DNA from: an uncultured Granulosicoccaceae bacterium
Lineage (GTDB): Bacteria; Pseudomonadota; Gammaproteobacteria; Granulosicoccales; Granulosicoccaceae
Direction: 5' to 3'
Assembly (NCBI GenBank): GCA_938045275.1
Contig: CALIMV010000053.1
Coordinates: 1-34,163, forward strand
Length of the DNA stretch: 34,163 nt
Numbering within the stretch: position 1 is the stretch's first letter; the number at the start of each line of letters is the position of its first letter. The position numbers and the translations under genes were made by a program. Positions 26,889 through 34,163 of this stretch are shown here, piece after piece. Under the pieces are notes generated by a model. That model was not told where the DNA came from. It worked only from the letters and a program-made list of their open reading frames with translations, and did no database searches.

Positions 26889-27824
26889 TTACTCTAGCAT
26901 AGCGTTTACCGCTCCGATGGTTTCGATGTTAGCTTCAATGCGCGCATTAGTCGCATCGGCATCTTGCCAATAAAATAGAGCGCCTGTTTCTGTACCCAGC
27001 TTGGCAACACGCTCGGAAGCCAAAGTGTCTTTTGCTACGGCGATGATCTTTTCGCGAACATCTGCAGGTGTGTCTTTGTGAACGAACAAACCGTTCCATA
27101 GTGAGATATTCAGTTCGGGTGCAATCTCTGCAACGGTAGGTGTGTCGGGAGTTAGGCTGATGCGATCTTCACCAATCGATGCCAGTACTTTAACTTTGTC
27201 GAGACAAGGCAAAACCAATTGCAACGTGGTATTCATAACATCAACATCGCCTGAGGCGATGGTATTGCAATCGAGTGAATCAAAGGCAGCTTCTGAAGCA
27301 AATTCGAATCCTTTTTGTTTGGCTAAAGCGAAAGTAACTTTCGTTGGAATGAGTGGTGCACCAAAATGACCTAAAGCTAGCTCGTTTTCTTTCGCATAGG
27401 CAGCAAGTCCATCTATATCATCGTAAGGTGCATCAGCTGCTGCCACTATCACAAATGGATAAGTTAAAAACGCGCCCAGTGGTTCGAAAGGATTTGGGGC
27501 CAGTTCCGGAATGCCAATGTTGGGTCCGATAACAGGGACCGCAAGGATGAAAGAACCGACAGTGTAGCCATCGGCAGGAGCGTTGGCTACTTCAACCGCA
27601 CCGGGAAACGGACCACCACCACCGCCAGGTTTGTTCACCACCGCTGCTGGTACATCGTATTTCTCCTGAAAGTCTTCAGCGATCATGCGGGTAACAACAT
27701 CTTCCAAATCGCCAGGTGGCCAAGGTACAACGAATTCAACTGGTTTTTCCGGATACTCAGCATAAACAAGTGCTGGCATTGTCGCGCAAAACGCAACGAG
27801 TGTAGTTATTAACAACTTCTTCAT
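26889..27824 (-). CDS. tctC: tripartite tricarboxylate transporter, periplasmic binding protein TctC
   Basis: This is the solute-binding protein of the Bug family, which captures the substrate in the periplasm for TctAB. The 311-residue product has a signal peptide, MKKLLITTLVAFCATMPALVYA, then YPEKPVEFVVPWPPGDLEDVVTRMIA, the first ligand loop, and later VVNKPGGGGGPFPGAVEVANAPADGYT, the second. The usual glycine pair in the first loop (PxGGxxD) is replaced by PPGDLED. The ATG at 27824 is preceded by GGAGA eight bases away; an upstream in-frame ATG at 27845 lies before that site. The ligand is unknown: Bug proteins bind carboxylates and aromatic acids among others. It heads the operon. Confidence 0.94.
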   Translation of the reverse strand: MKKLLITTLVAFCATMPALVYAEYPEKPVEFVVPWPPGDLEDVVTRMIAEDFQEKYDVPAAVVNKPGGGGGPFPGAVEVANAPADGYTVGSFILAVPVIGPNIGIPELAPNPFEPLGAFLTYPFVIVAAADAPYDDIDGLAAYAKENELALGHFGAPLIPTKVTFALAKQKGFEFASEAAFDSLDCNTIASGDVDVMNTTLQLVLPCLDKVKVLASIGEDRISLTPDTPTVAEIAPELNISLWNGLFVHKDTPADVREKIIAVAKDTLASERVAKLGTETGALFYWQDADATNARIEANIETIGAVNAMLE

Positions 27825-27910
27825 TCGTGATTCTCCAGGGTACATGGCGTTAAAGATTTGCGAATACGTTCGTTGACCACCGGTTCATTATTGTCACCGA
27901 AAGTGTATAT

Positions 27911-27940
27911 ATTATTGACCGGAAATCGCGATTCTGTCAA
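27911..27940 (-). promoter_or_regulatory. promoter and candidate operator for tctCBA-ALDH-pobA
   Basis: On the minus strand a perfect TTGACA (27935-27940) is followed after 18 bp by AATAAT (27911-27916, five of six). The start would be near 27904, giving a leader of about 80 nt to the tctC ATG. Within the spacer lie AATCGCGATT (perfect 10-bp palindrome, 27924-27933) and, around it, TTGAC/GTCAA arms (27915-27919 and 27936-27940). A regulator bound here would cover the promoter. Confidence 0.6.
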
Positions 27941-28011
27941 CATTCCAGAGCGTATCGAGCTTGCTAGCCAGAAGCCGTTTTACATGAATAAAAATGGGTA
28001 ATTGCCTTTAA

Positions 28012-29364
28012 ATGAAAAACGAAAATTTCCTTGCCGCTAACAATGCTCGTCATCTGTGGCATCCAATGGCGCACCCGGCAGATAGCTTAAAAAATGCACC
28101 GAAAATTATAACCGGTGGACACGGCGTTCGAATTACCGACGTCGACGGTAGGCAAACTATAGATGCAGTTGGTGGTTTATGGAATGTCAATCTTGGGTAT
28201 TCTGCAGACACTGTAAAAGAGGCGATTACGAAGCAGTTGCAGCAGTTGCCTTACTATTCTATTTTTCGAGGCACAACCAACGACGCTATCATTGAGCTGA
28301 GTTTTATGCTGAGACAGTTCTTCGAACCCGATGGATTGTCCCGTGCTTTTTTCACTTCCGGTGGTTCTGACAGCGTTGAAATTGCGCTCAGGCTAGCCAG
28401 GCAGTACCACAAAATTCGCGGTGATGCGGGACGCACAAAATATTTTTCCTTAAAAAAGGGGTACCACGGTACCCACACCGGTGGTGCGTCAGTCAATGGT
28501 AACGCGAATTTTCGTACGCAGTACGAACCACTGATGGCTGGCTGTTTTCAAATTCCTGCGCCTTACACTTATAGAAACCCGTTCAATGAATCCGACCCGG
28601 CAAAGCTATCGCAACTGTGTTTAGCGGCCTTGGAAGATGAAATCGCTTTTCAGGGGCCCGCCACCATTGCCGCGTTTATTATGGAGCCGGTACTTGGTGC
28701 CGGTGGTGTCATTGTTCCGCATGAGACCTTTATGCCAGGTGTCAGAGAAATTTGTAACAAAAATGGCATCTTGCTTATCGCGGATGAAGTCATTACCGGC
28801 TTTGGACGCACGGGTAGTTGGTCGGGTTCTCGTCATTGGGGCGTAAAACCAGACTTTAGCTGTACCGCCAAAGCTATCACCAACGGGTATTTTCCGTTTG
28901 GTGCGGTGATGATTACTGACGCAGTGGCAGATGTATTCGAAAACGATGAAACCGGTAAAGCGACTATTGGCAGTGGCTACACTTATTCAGGACATCCTGT
29001 TGGGGCGGCAGCAGCAATTGCTTGCCTTAAGGAGACTGAGAAGCTCAAAGTCAATGAAAATGCATCGGCTCGTGGCGATGAAATGATGTCAGGATTAATT
29101 GAGCTCAGGAAAAAGCACAATGTTATAGGCGATGTACGAGGTGGTGAGGGATTGATGAATGCACTTGAGCTGGTCTCTGATCGGGAAGCAAAAACGCCGC
29201 TTGACCCACAAACTATTGCCAGGATTCACAGCGCAATATATGAGCATGGCGTTATGGTCCGTGTATCCGGACCGAATCTGATATTGTCACCACCACTGGT
29301 TTTGAACTCGGACGATGTCAAGCAGATACTATCGGCGCTCGATGCAGGTTTCAAAGCCATTTAG
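28012..29364 (+). CDS. class III (omega-type) PLP aminotransferase
   Basis: This family moves an amino group from an omega-amino acid or amine to a keto acid, usually pyruvate, leaving an aldehyde. The 450-residue product keeps PLP-lysine K287 in CTAKAITNGYFPFGAV, D258 in LLIADEVITGFGRTGSW, the phosphate-binding TSGGSDSVE (115-123) and GYHGTHTGG (150-158). The N terminus HLWHPMAHP and DAVGGLWNVNLGY are like putrescine- and taurine-pyruvate aminotransferases. Specificity cannot be fixed. The start ATG at 28012 has no obvious Shine-Dalgarno, and an earlier in-frame ATG is closed by TAA. It is divergent from tctC across a shared control region, so its aldehyde product may feed the dehydrogenase of that operon (inference). 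Confidence 0.92.
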   Translation: MKNENFLAANNARHLWHPMAHPADSLKNAPKIITGGHGVRITDVDGRQTIDAVGGLWNVNLGYSADTVKEAITKQLQQLPYYSIFRGTTNDAIIELSFMLRQFFEPDGLSRAFFTSGGSDSVEIALRLARQYHKIRGDAGRTKYFSLKKGYHGTHTGGASVNGNANFRTQYEPLMAGCFQIPAPYTYRNPFNESDPAKLSQLCLAALEDEIAFQGPATIAAFIMEPVLGAGGVIVPHETFMPGVREICNKNGILLIADEVITGFGRTGSWSGSRHWGVKPDFSCTAKAITNGYFPFGAVMITDAVADVFENDETGKATIGSGYTYSGHPVGAAAAIACLKETEKLKVNENASARGDEMMSGLIELRKKHNVIGDVRGGEGLMNALELVSDREAKTPLDPQTIARIHSAIYEHGVMVRVSGPNLILSPPLVLNSDDVKQILSALDAGFKAI

Positions 29365-29466
29365 CTAAGTAAGACTATGTACACATCTGGCATATATGGC
29401 TGTTAACGGTTGCGAACAATATTTATTCACGCAATTTGTTTATAAGTTGGTATTAGTGAGGAAGTG

Positions 29467-30699
29467 ATGGACGACAAAACCATTTTAATTGTAGGTACCT
29501 ACGATACCAAAAACGACGAACTTGAATACATGGCTGAACGTATTCGCGCTTTAGATGGTGGTGTACTGAGTATGGATATCTCCGTGCTGGGAGATCCGGT
29601 AAAACCAACCGACATATCAAAGCATGAAGTTGCCGCTGCGGCTGATAGTTCTATTCAAGCTGTCATTGACAGTGGTGATGAAAACTCTGCAATGCAATTA
29701 ATGGCAAAAGGGGCGTGCGAACTCGTCGCTAAGCTGTATGCCGATGGCAGGTTCGACGGTGTGGTCATTCTGGGCGGTACTATGGGTACCGATGTCGCGT
29801 TGGATGTGTGTCAGGCACTGCCACTTGGTGTGCCGAAATATGTTGTTTCTACCGTGTCATTCTCACCTATCATTCCACCGGAACGGCTATCGGCGGATAT
29901 TCAAATGATTTTGTGGGCCGGTGGATTGTATGGGTTGAACTCGGTGTGCAAAGCATCCTTGTCTCAAGCGGCAGGTGCGGTGCTGGGTGCCGCACGTGCG
30001 GTGGAACCACCAACAGCTGAACGACCAATGATTGGTATGACATCATTAGGTTCCTCTTGTCTTAAGTACATGAAAATTCTTAAGCCTGCTCTGGAAACAC
30101 GCGGTTTCGAAGTGGCCATTTTTCATGCTACGGGTATGGGCGGCATGGCATTTGAAAGTATTGCCAAACAAGGCGGATTTGTTTGCGTAATGGATTTTGC
30201 TCTGCCAGAGCTGGGTAACTTGATGGCGGGTTCGGTTGTTAATGGTGGCAGCGATCGCATGCTCAATGCTGGTAAAGCAGGCATACCGCAAATTGTTGCC
30301 CCGGGTTGCCTGGATTTAATTGATTTTGCCGGGTGGCAAGAGGTTCCGGAACAATACAATGATCGACCGTTCCATGAGCATAATAGACTGATTAAGTCAT
30401 CCGGACTGAGCGGTGAGGAGCGACGTGCAACAGCCCGTGAAATGGCCAACCGGCTCAAGGCATCGAACACACCGGTACATGTCATATTAACAAATCATGG
30501 CATTGAGGAATGGGACCGTCCAGGCGATGTTGCACACGACCCCGAAGCCTTTGCTGAATTTTGTGATGAATTGCGATCGGTGATGAAAGAGCCAATCCAG
30601 TTTAGTGAGATAGATTGCCACATTAACGATCAGGGCTTTGCAGACAAGGCGTTGGAAATATTTGATGCCTGGGTCAGTGAGGGAATAATAAAAACATAA
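29467..30699 (+). CDS. Tm-1-like ATP-binding (UPF0261) protein
   Basis: The 410-residue product starts MDDKTILIVGTYDTKNDELEYMAERI and has VVILGGTMGTDVALDVCQALPLGVPKYVVST, GMTSLGSSCLKYM, FHATGMGGMAFE and IVAPGCLDLIDFAG, which are the conserved segments of UPF0261, the family matching the N-terminal half of the tomato resistance protein Tm-1. ATP binding is known for Tm-1; the bacterial role is not. These proteins are often next to a TIM-barrel protein annotated as PEP hydrolase (the other Tm-1 half), which is absent here. I prefer the ATG at 29467 (GAGG upstream at 29458) over the GTG three bases earlier. It follows the aminotransferase by 102 bases on the same strand. Confidence 0.9.
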   Translation: MDDKTILIVGTYDTKNDELEYMAERIRALDGGVLSMDISVLGDPVKPTDISKHEVAAAADSSIQAVIDSGDENSAMQLMAKGACELVAKLYADGRFDGVVILGGTMGTDVALDVCQALPLGVPKYVVSTVSFSPIIPPERLSADIQMILWAGGLYGLNSVCKASLSQAAGAVLGAARAVEPPTAERPMIGMTSLGSSCLKYMKILKPALETRGFEVAIFHATGMGGMAFESIAKQGGFVCVMDFALPELGNLMAGSVVNGGSDRMLNAGKAGIPQIVAPGCLDLIDFAGWQEVPEQYNDRPFHEHNRLIKSSGLSGEERRATAREMANRLKASNTPVHVILTNHGIEEWDRPGDVAHDPEAFAEFCDELRSVMKEPIQFSEIDCHINDQGFADKALEIFDAWVSEGIIKT

Positions 30700-30746
30700 A
30701 TCCTGGCACTAGGTCTGTCACCAAGTCTGTCACTAGTTCTGGCATA
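30699..30746 (+). repeat. imperfect 12-bp tandem repeat, four units
   Basis: Units are AATCCTGGCACT, AGGTCTGTCACC, AAGTCTGTCACT and AGTTCTGGCATA, from 30699, 30711, 30723 and 30735. The first overlaps the last base of the UPF0261 stop codon and the convergent VOC gene takes its TAG stop (30733-30735) and last codons from the fourth. Confidence 0.75.
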
Positions 30747-31191
30747 AAGGCCGTTCACCAATACCCTCTGCAACCAATACCCGATGACCATCAGGGTCGC
30801 TTAAACGAATTTCTCGATTACCACGCATTCGATCTCCGTATCTGCGCCACACGGTTTCAGGTCCGCGCAGTACAGGCCAATCGTGTTTTTTTAAGGACGT
30901 CTCGATTGGTAATAAGTTATCAACAAAGATTTGAAGCATGGCTTTGGGTTCCGGCTCTGCCAGCTTTTCTAACGTAATTGATTCGTTTGGTTGATACAAC
31001 ATAAGCTGCGCACCACTTGGGCTATGCAGATAAGCGAAACGTTCTTCTGGTCTCTGATAAGCGATTTCAAAACCGAGAATGTCACACCAGAAGTGCAGGC
31101 TTGCGGCTATTTCGTTAACGTAAAGTTCACAAACAATGGGCGCCAAACCACCCTTTGGTGGTTTGCCATAGTCAATGCCTGTTTTGTTCAT
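30733..31191 (-). CDS. VOC (glyoxalase/bleomycin-resistance fold) protein
   Basis: The 152-residue product shows the paired beta-alpha-beta-beta-beta pattern of the vicinal oxygen chelate superfamily: APIVCELYVNEIAASLHFWCDILGFEI, then ERFAYLHSPSGAQLMLYQ, then AMLQIFVDNL and a closing REIRLSDPDGHRVLVAEG. The substrate and the metal dependence cannot be inferred. The family includes glyoxalases, dioxygenases and drug-binding proteins, and this short single-chain form most resembles the bleomycin-resistance type. There is no visible Shine-Dalgarno. It converges on the UPF0261 gene. Confidence 0.88.
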   Translation of the reverse strand: MNKTGIDYGKPPKGGLAPIVCELYVNEIAASLHFWCDILGFEIAYQRPEERFAYLHSPSGAQLMLYQPNESITLEKLAEPEPKAMLQIFVDNLLPIETSLKKHDWPVLRGPETVWRRYGDRMRGNREIRLSDPDGHRVLVAEGIGERPLCQN

Positions 31192-31359
31192 TTTATTTTA
31201 GGGATTGGTTTAAAATTTGTGGTTGATGGGCATCACTGTCTGTAAGTCGGGAATTTGATGTAACCAATTGTCATATCAGCCGATTAGCCAGTGAATTGTA
31301 CTGTTAGTGCCGCATCATAGTTATACAGAGTACCTTCTTGGATAATACAGGCATTCACT

Positions 31360-31866
31360 ATGATTGATCAGGCTAAACGAGAAACACTTAAGAAAGTTGC
31401 CGTTATCGGTGTTGGCTCAACGGCTATAGCAGCATCCCCGGGTTTGCTGGCGAACGTTGCTTCTGTGCCGACCGCCGGGGCGTTGAAATCATCTGCAGCG
31501 ACTAACGAAGGTCTTGTCCAAATTCAGGTAGGCGCAAGGCTGGCATCAACAACAAATGACCTTGAAGTGGTTATAACCAACACCGGCTCCACAGGTGCAA
31601 CCATTACCAGCATGACGCCGGCAGAAATCAACACTGTTCGTGGTCGCTTTGATTTTAATGCTCTGTTTAACGCCGGGGAGCTGCATCTAGCCGCCGGCGA
31701 GAGCATCACCGTGCCAATACAGCATCATGCTGTGGTGCTTGATGGCAGTCCGGTTAATGTGCGGGCAACCGAACTAATGCAAAGTTTGCGTCGTAATGTA
31801 TCGATTATTACTAACACCGATTCATTTGCGGCAACTACGGTCGCCAGTTTTGCAAACCTTGCGTGA
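31360..31866 (+). CDS. exported protein of unknown function
   Basis: The 168-residue product begins MIDQAKRETLKKVAVIGVGSTAIAASPG, a signal-like segment that looks like a Tat leader with Lys-Arg instead of Arg-Arg (KRETLKK). The mature part is rich in Ala, Thr and Asn, with IQVGARLASTTNDLEVVITNTGSTGATITSM and FNAGELHLAAGESITVPIQHH, and looks like one compact all-beta domain. I do not recognise a family. No promoter was identified with confidence. It is not in an obvious operon, as both neighbours are on the other strand. Confidence 0.75.
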   Translation: MIDQAKRETLKKVAVIGVGSTAIAASPGLLANVASVPTAGALKSSAATNEGLVQIQVGARLASTTNDLEVVITNTGSTGATITSMTPAEINTVRGRFDFNALFNAGELHLAAGESITVPIQHHAVVLDGSPVNVRATELMQSLRRNVSIITNTDSFAATTVASFANLA

Positions 31867-31868
31867 AT

Positions 31869-31895
31869 AAAAAAATTGGCATTTTCACCAATTTT
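31869..31895 (-). terminator. Rho-independent terminator of valS
   Basis: AAAATTGG (31872-31879) pairs with CCAATTTT (31888-31895) over an eight-base loop. Read on the minus strand, the stem runs into a tract of seven T (complement of A at 31869-31875). It follows the valS stop (31966) by about 70 bases and may also stop the exported-protein gene in the other direction, with a shorter T run. Confidence 0.75.
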
Positions 31896-31965
31896 ACTGC
31901 TGCGTAAAATTTGCCATCGCACTGATTTAAATTGCAGTTGTGAATCAACGGTTTAAATCATTGGT

Positions 31966-34163
31966 TTAAAGAGCAGAGATTTTTTCAATCTGGGCTTGCA
32001 ATTGCGTCAACGCGCTACGCGCATCATCGAGCTTCTGCTGTTCAAGCTCCACCACTTTGGCAGGTGCTTTGTCGGTAAATCCAGTGTTCGATAGCTTTGC
32101 GGTCAAACGTGTTACCTCGCTGCTCAGGCGGTCGGCTTCTTTATTAAGCCGCTTGAGTTCTGCTTCCTTGTCGATCAGACCCGCCATAGGAATGAGCAGT
32201 TGCATTTGATCGACTAAAGCGATGGCTGAATCCGGTTTTTCAGCATCTGCGCTGAGAATGTCGATATCAGATATACCTGCTACAAAGGAAAGCAAGTCAC
32301 TGTACTGGTTCAGTTTGGTTATGTCGTCAGCGTTAGCATCGCTGACCTTCAGCGGTAACTTCTTGCGCGGCGTAATATTCATTTCAGCGCGGATTTTTCT
32401 TACGCCCATAACAGAACGCTTGACCCATTCTATTTCTTCTACTGCTGTTTCGTCTATTTTGGACACATCGCCAACCGGGTAGGGCTGCAGTGAGATACTG
32501 GGACCGGTTTTGCCTGCCAATGGTGCGACTTGCTGCCACAGTTCTTCTGTTATGAAAGGCATTATTGGATGGGCCAGGCGCAGTATCGCCTCTAGTACGC
32601 GTACTAAGGTGGTACGGGTTGCGTGCTTTTCAGCATCGCTTGCATCGCCAGTGAGTATTGGTTTGGACAGTTCCAGATACCAATCACAGTATTCGTTCCA
32701 TACAAATTCGTAAATAGCGGTTGATGCCAGATCAAAGCGATATTGTGCGATGTGATCAGCGACCGTAATTTCGGTCTTCTGCAATTGACTTACTATCCAG
32801 TTATCAACCGTATTGTATGTTGCGGGCTCTTTACTCGAATCGAGACCCTCTGTGTTCATCAACACATAGCGTGTAGCATTGAAAAGTTTGTTACAAAAAT
32901 TCCTGTAGCCCTCAACACGTTTCATATCGAAACGAATATCACGACCATTGGAGGCGAGGGATGCAAATGTAAACCGAAGCGCATCCGTGCCGTAAGAGGC
33001 AATGCCATCGGGGTAGTCCTTGCGCGTTTGTTTCTCGATTTTCGGTGCCAAAAAATCTTGCATCATGTTACTGGTGCGTTTTTCCACTAGTTCTTCCAGC
33101 GAGATGCCGTCAATGATGTCGAGGGGGTCGAGCACGTTGCCTTTTGTTTTCGACATTTTTTTGCCATTGGTGTCGCGCACCAGTCCGTGCATATACACAT
33201 CTTTAAACGGCACTTCACCGTCCATAAAGTAGGTGCCAAACATGACCATTCGAGCGACCCAGAAAAAGATAATGTCGTGTCCGGTAACCAGCACTGAGCC
33301 TGGATAAAAGGTGTCGAGTGCATCGGTTTTTTCTGGCCACCCCTGTGTCGAAAATGGCCACAGTGCGGAACTGAACCAGGTGTCCAGCACATCTTCGTCC
33401 TGTTTTAGCTGAACATTATTGGCAAGTGAATATTTGGTACGAACTTCCTGTTCGTTTTGCGCTACGTATATATTGCCTTGATCGTCATACCAGGCCGGAA
33501 TACGGTGCCCCCACCAGATTTGTCTGCTGATACACCAATCCTGAATATTTTCCAGCCACCGGTTATACGTGTTGGCGTAGTTATCAGGTATAAATCGGAC
33601 ACGACCATCTTTTACAGCGTTAATTGATGGCTCAGTGATCAGACGTTTACCACCCGGTCTGCCGTCTTGCTGAGTATCTCGAGTCAGATCGACATACCAT
33701 TGGTCGGTAAGATAAGGTTCGACTACAACGTTTGTGCGCTCACTTCGTGGCACCATAAGTTTGTGTGGGTCGATTTTATGCAGTAAACCCTGAGTGTCCA
33801 TATCAGCAACAATTTTCTTCCGCGCATCAAATCGATCAAGGCCTTGATATTGTTCTGGTACTGACTGGTTTAACGCCGCGTTGTCATCAAAGATGTTAAT
33901 CACTTCAAGATTGTGCCGCTGTCCTATCGCATAATCGTTAAAGTCGTGTGCAGGCGTTATTTTTACGCAGCCAGATCCGAACTCTGCGTCAACATAGTCA
34001 TCGGCGACGATTGGGATTTCGCGACCGACCAAGGGCAGGGTGACTGTTTTACCAATCCATGAGGTGAATCGGTCATCTTCAGGGTGAACGGCAATGGCAG
34101 TATCACCCAACATGGTTTCCGGACGGGTTGTTGCAACAACAACATGCCCACTACCATCGGTGA
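31966..34163 (-). CDS. valS: valyl-tRNA synthetase, 5' end outside the window
   Basis: This class I synthetase charges tRNA-Val and edits mischarged threonine. About 731 residues of a roughly 950-residue protein are present; the gene continues past 34163. The visible part begins inside the editing domain ([26 protein letters not shown]), continues through [17 protein letters not shown] and the KMSKS loop ([15 protein letters not shown]), the anticodon-binding domain ([40 protein letters not shown]), and ends with the C-terminal coiled coil ([20 protein letters not shown]). The HIGH motif lies outside the window. The stop at 31966 is followed by a terminator at 31869. Confidence 0.97.
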   Translation of the reverse strand, partial: TDGSGHVVVATTRPETMLGDTAIAVHPEDDRFTSWIGKTVTLPLVGREIPIVADDYVDAEFGSGCVKITPAHDFNDYAIGQRHNLEVINIFDDNAALNQSVPEQYQGLDRFDARKKIVADMDTQGLLHKIDPHKLMVPRSERTNVVVEPYLTDQWYVDLTRDTQQDGRPGGKRLITEPSINAVKDGRVRFIPDNYANTYNRWLENIQDWCISRQIWWGHRIPAWYDDQGNIYVAQNEQEVRTKYSLANNVQLKQDEDVLDTWFSSALWPFSTQGWPEKTDALDTFYPGSVLVTGHDIIFFWVARMVMFGTYFMDGEVPFKDVYMHGLVRDTNGKKMSKTKGNVLDPLDIIDGISLEELVEKRTSNMMQDFLAPKIEKQTRKDYPDGIASYGTDALRFTFASLASNGRDIRFDMKRVEGYRNFCNKLFNATRYVLMNTEGLDSSKEPATYNTVDNWIVSQLQKTEITVADHIAQYRFDLASTAIYEFVWNEYCDWYLELSKPILTGDASDAEKHATRTTLVRVLEAILRLAHPIMPFITEELWQQVAPLAGKTGPSISLQPYPVGDVSKIDETAVEEIEWVKRSVMGVRKIRAEMNITPRKKLPLKVSDANADDITKLNQYSDLLSFVAGISDIDILSADAEKPDSAIALVDQMQLLIPMAGLIDKEAELKRLNKEADRLSSEVTRLTAKLSNTGFTDKAPAKVVELEQQKLDDARSALTQLQAQIEKISAL

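Noticed and set aside
30733-31191. VOC protein as a ring-cleavage dioxygenase completing the PobA pathway
   Set aside because: At 152 residues it is too short for an extradiol dioxygenase and lacks the family's recognisable metal-site motif.

Overview
The window is a chromosomal segment of a Gram-negative bacterium, most likely a marine or aquatic gammaproteobacterium of moderate GC. Three things suggest this: the block rnr-rlmB-rpsF-rpsR-(YybS-like membrane protein)-rplI-dnaB-alr, a 7Fe ferredoxin very like Azotobacter FdI, and an outer-membrane protein ending in Phe. The genus cannot be named from the sequence. There is no phage, insertion sequence, CRISPR array or rRNA. The only tRNA is tRNA-Leu(CAG) at 107-193.

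Positions 1-9332 are core genome: the 3' end of an unrecognised gene, tRNA-Leu on the minus strand, then RNase R with an unusually long Lys-rich tail, 23S rRNA methyltransferase RlmB, ribosomal proteins S6, S18 and L9, a polytopic membrane protein, replicative helicase DnaB and alanine racemase. Positions 9333-11273 hold a repeat-rich spacer, ferredoxin FdxA (minus), GalU (plus) and a clear terminator. Positions 11274-20672 are accessory housekeeping: a sarcosine/dimethylglycine-dehydrogenase-type FAD-GcvT oxidoreductase divergent from an MFS transporter, a minus-strand lemA-TPM-TPM-DUF6653 membrane module, an ABC-F ATPase and a secreted/outer-membrane protein. Positions 20751-21862 carry a DUF2970 protein and an IclR regulator.

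Positions 22002-30699 look like one catabolic locus. A minus-strand operon tctC-tctB-tctA-aldehyde dehydrogenase-pobA reads out of a control region at 27825-28011. On the other side, the plus strand carries a class III aminotransferase and a Tm-1-like/UPF0261 protein. PobA keeps every active-site residue I could align with the Pseudomonas enzyme, so protocatechuate is the expected product. Taken together, the genes suggest uptake of an anionic or aromatic compound by a tripartite tricarboxylate transporter and conversion of an amine or aldehyde to 4-hydroxybenzoate. The true substrate is unknown. A VOC protein (minus), a small exported protein (plus) and the 3' three quarters of valS (minus, running off the window) complete the segment.

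A recurring feature of the spacers is short imperfect tandem repeats, several with a 12-bp period (9531, 11177, 17221, 30699) and one of about 17 bp (6606). Other non-coding signals worth noting are a palindrome-rich region inside the predicted tctC promoter and a structured tctC-tctB intercistronic spacer.
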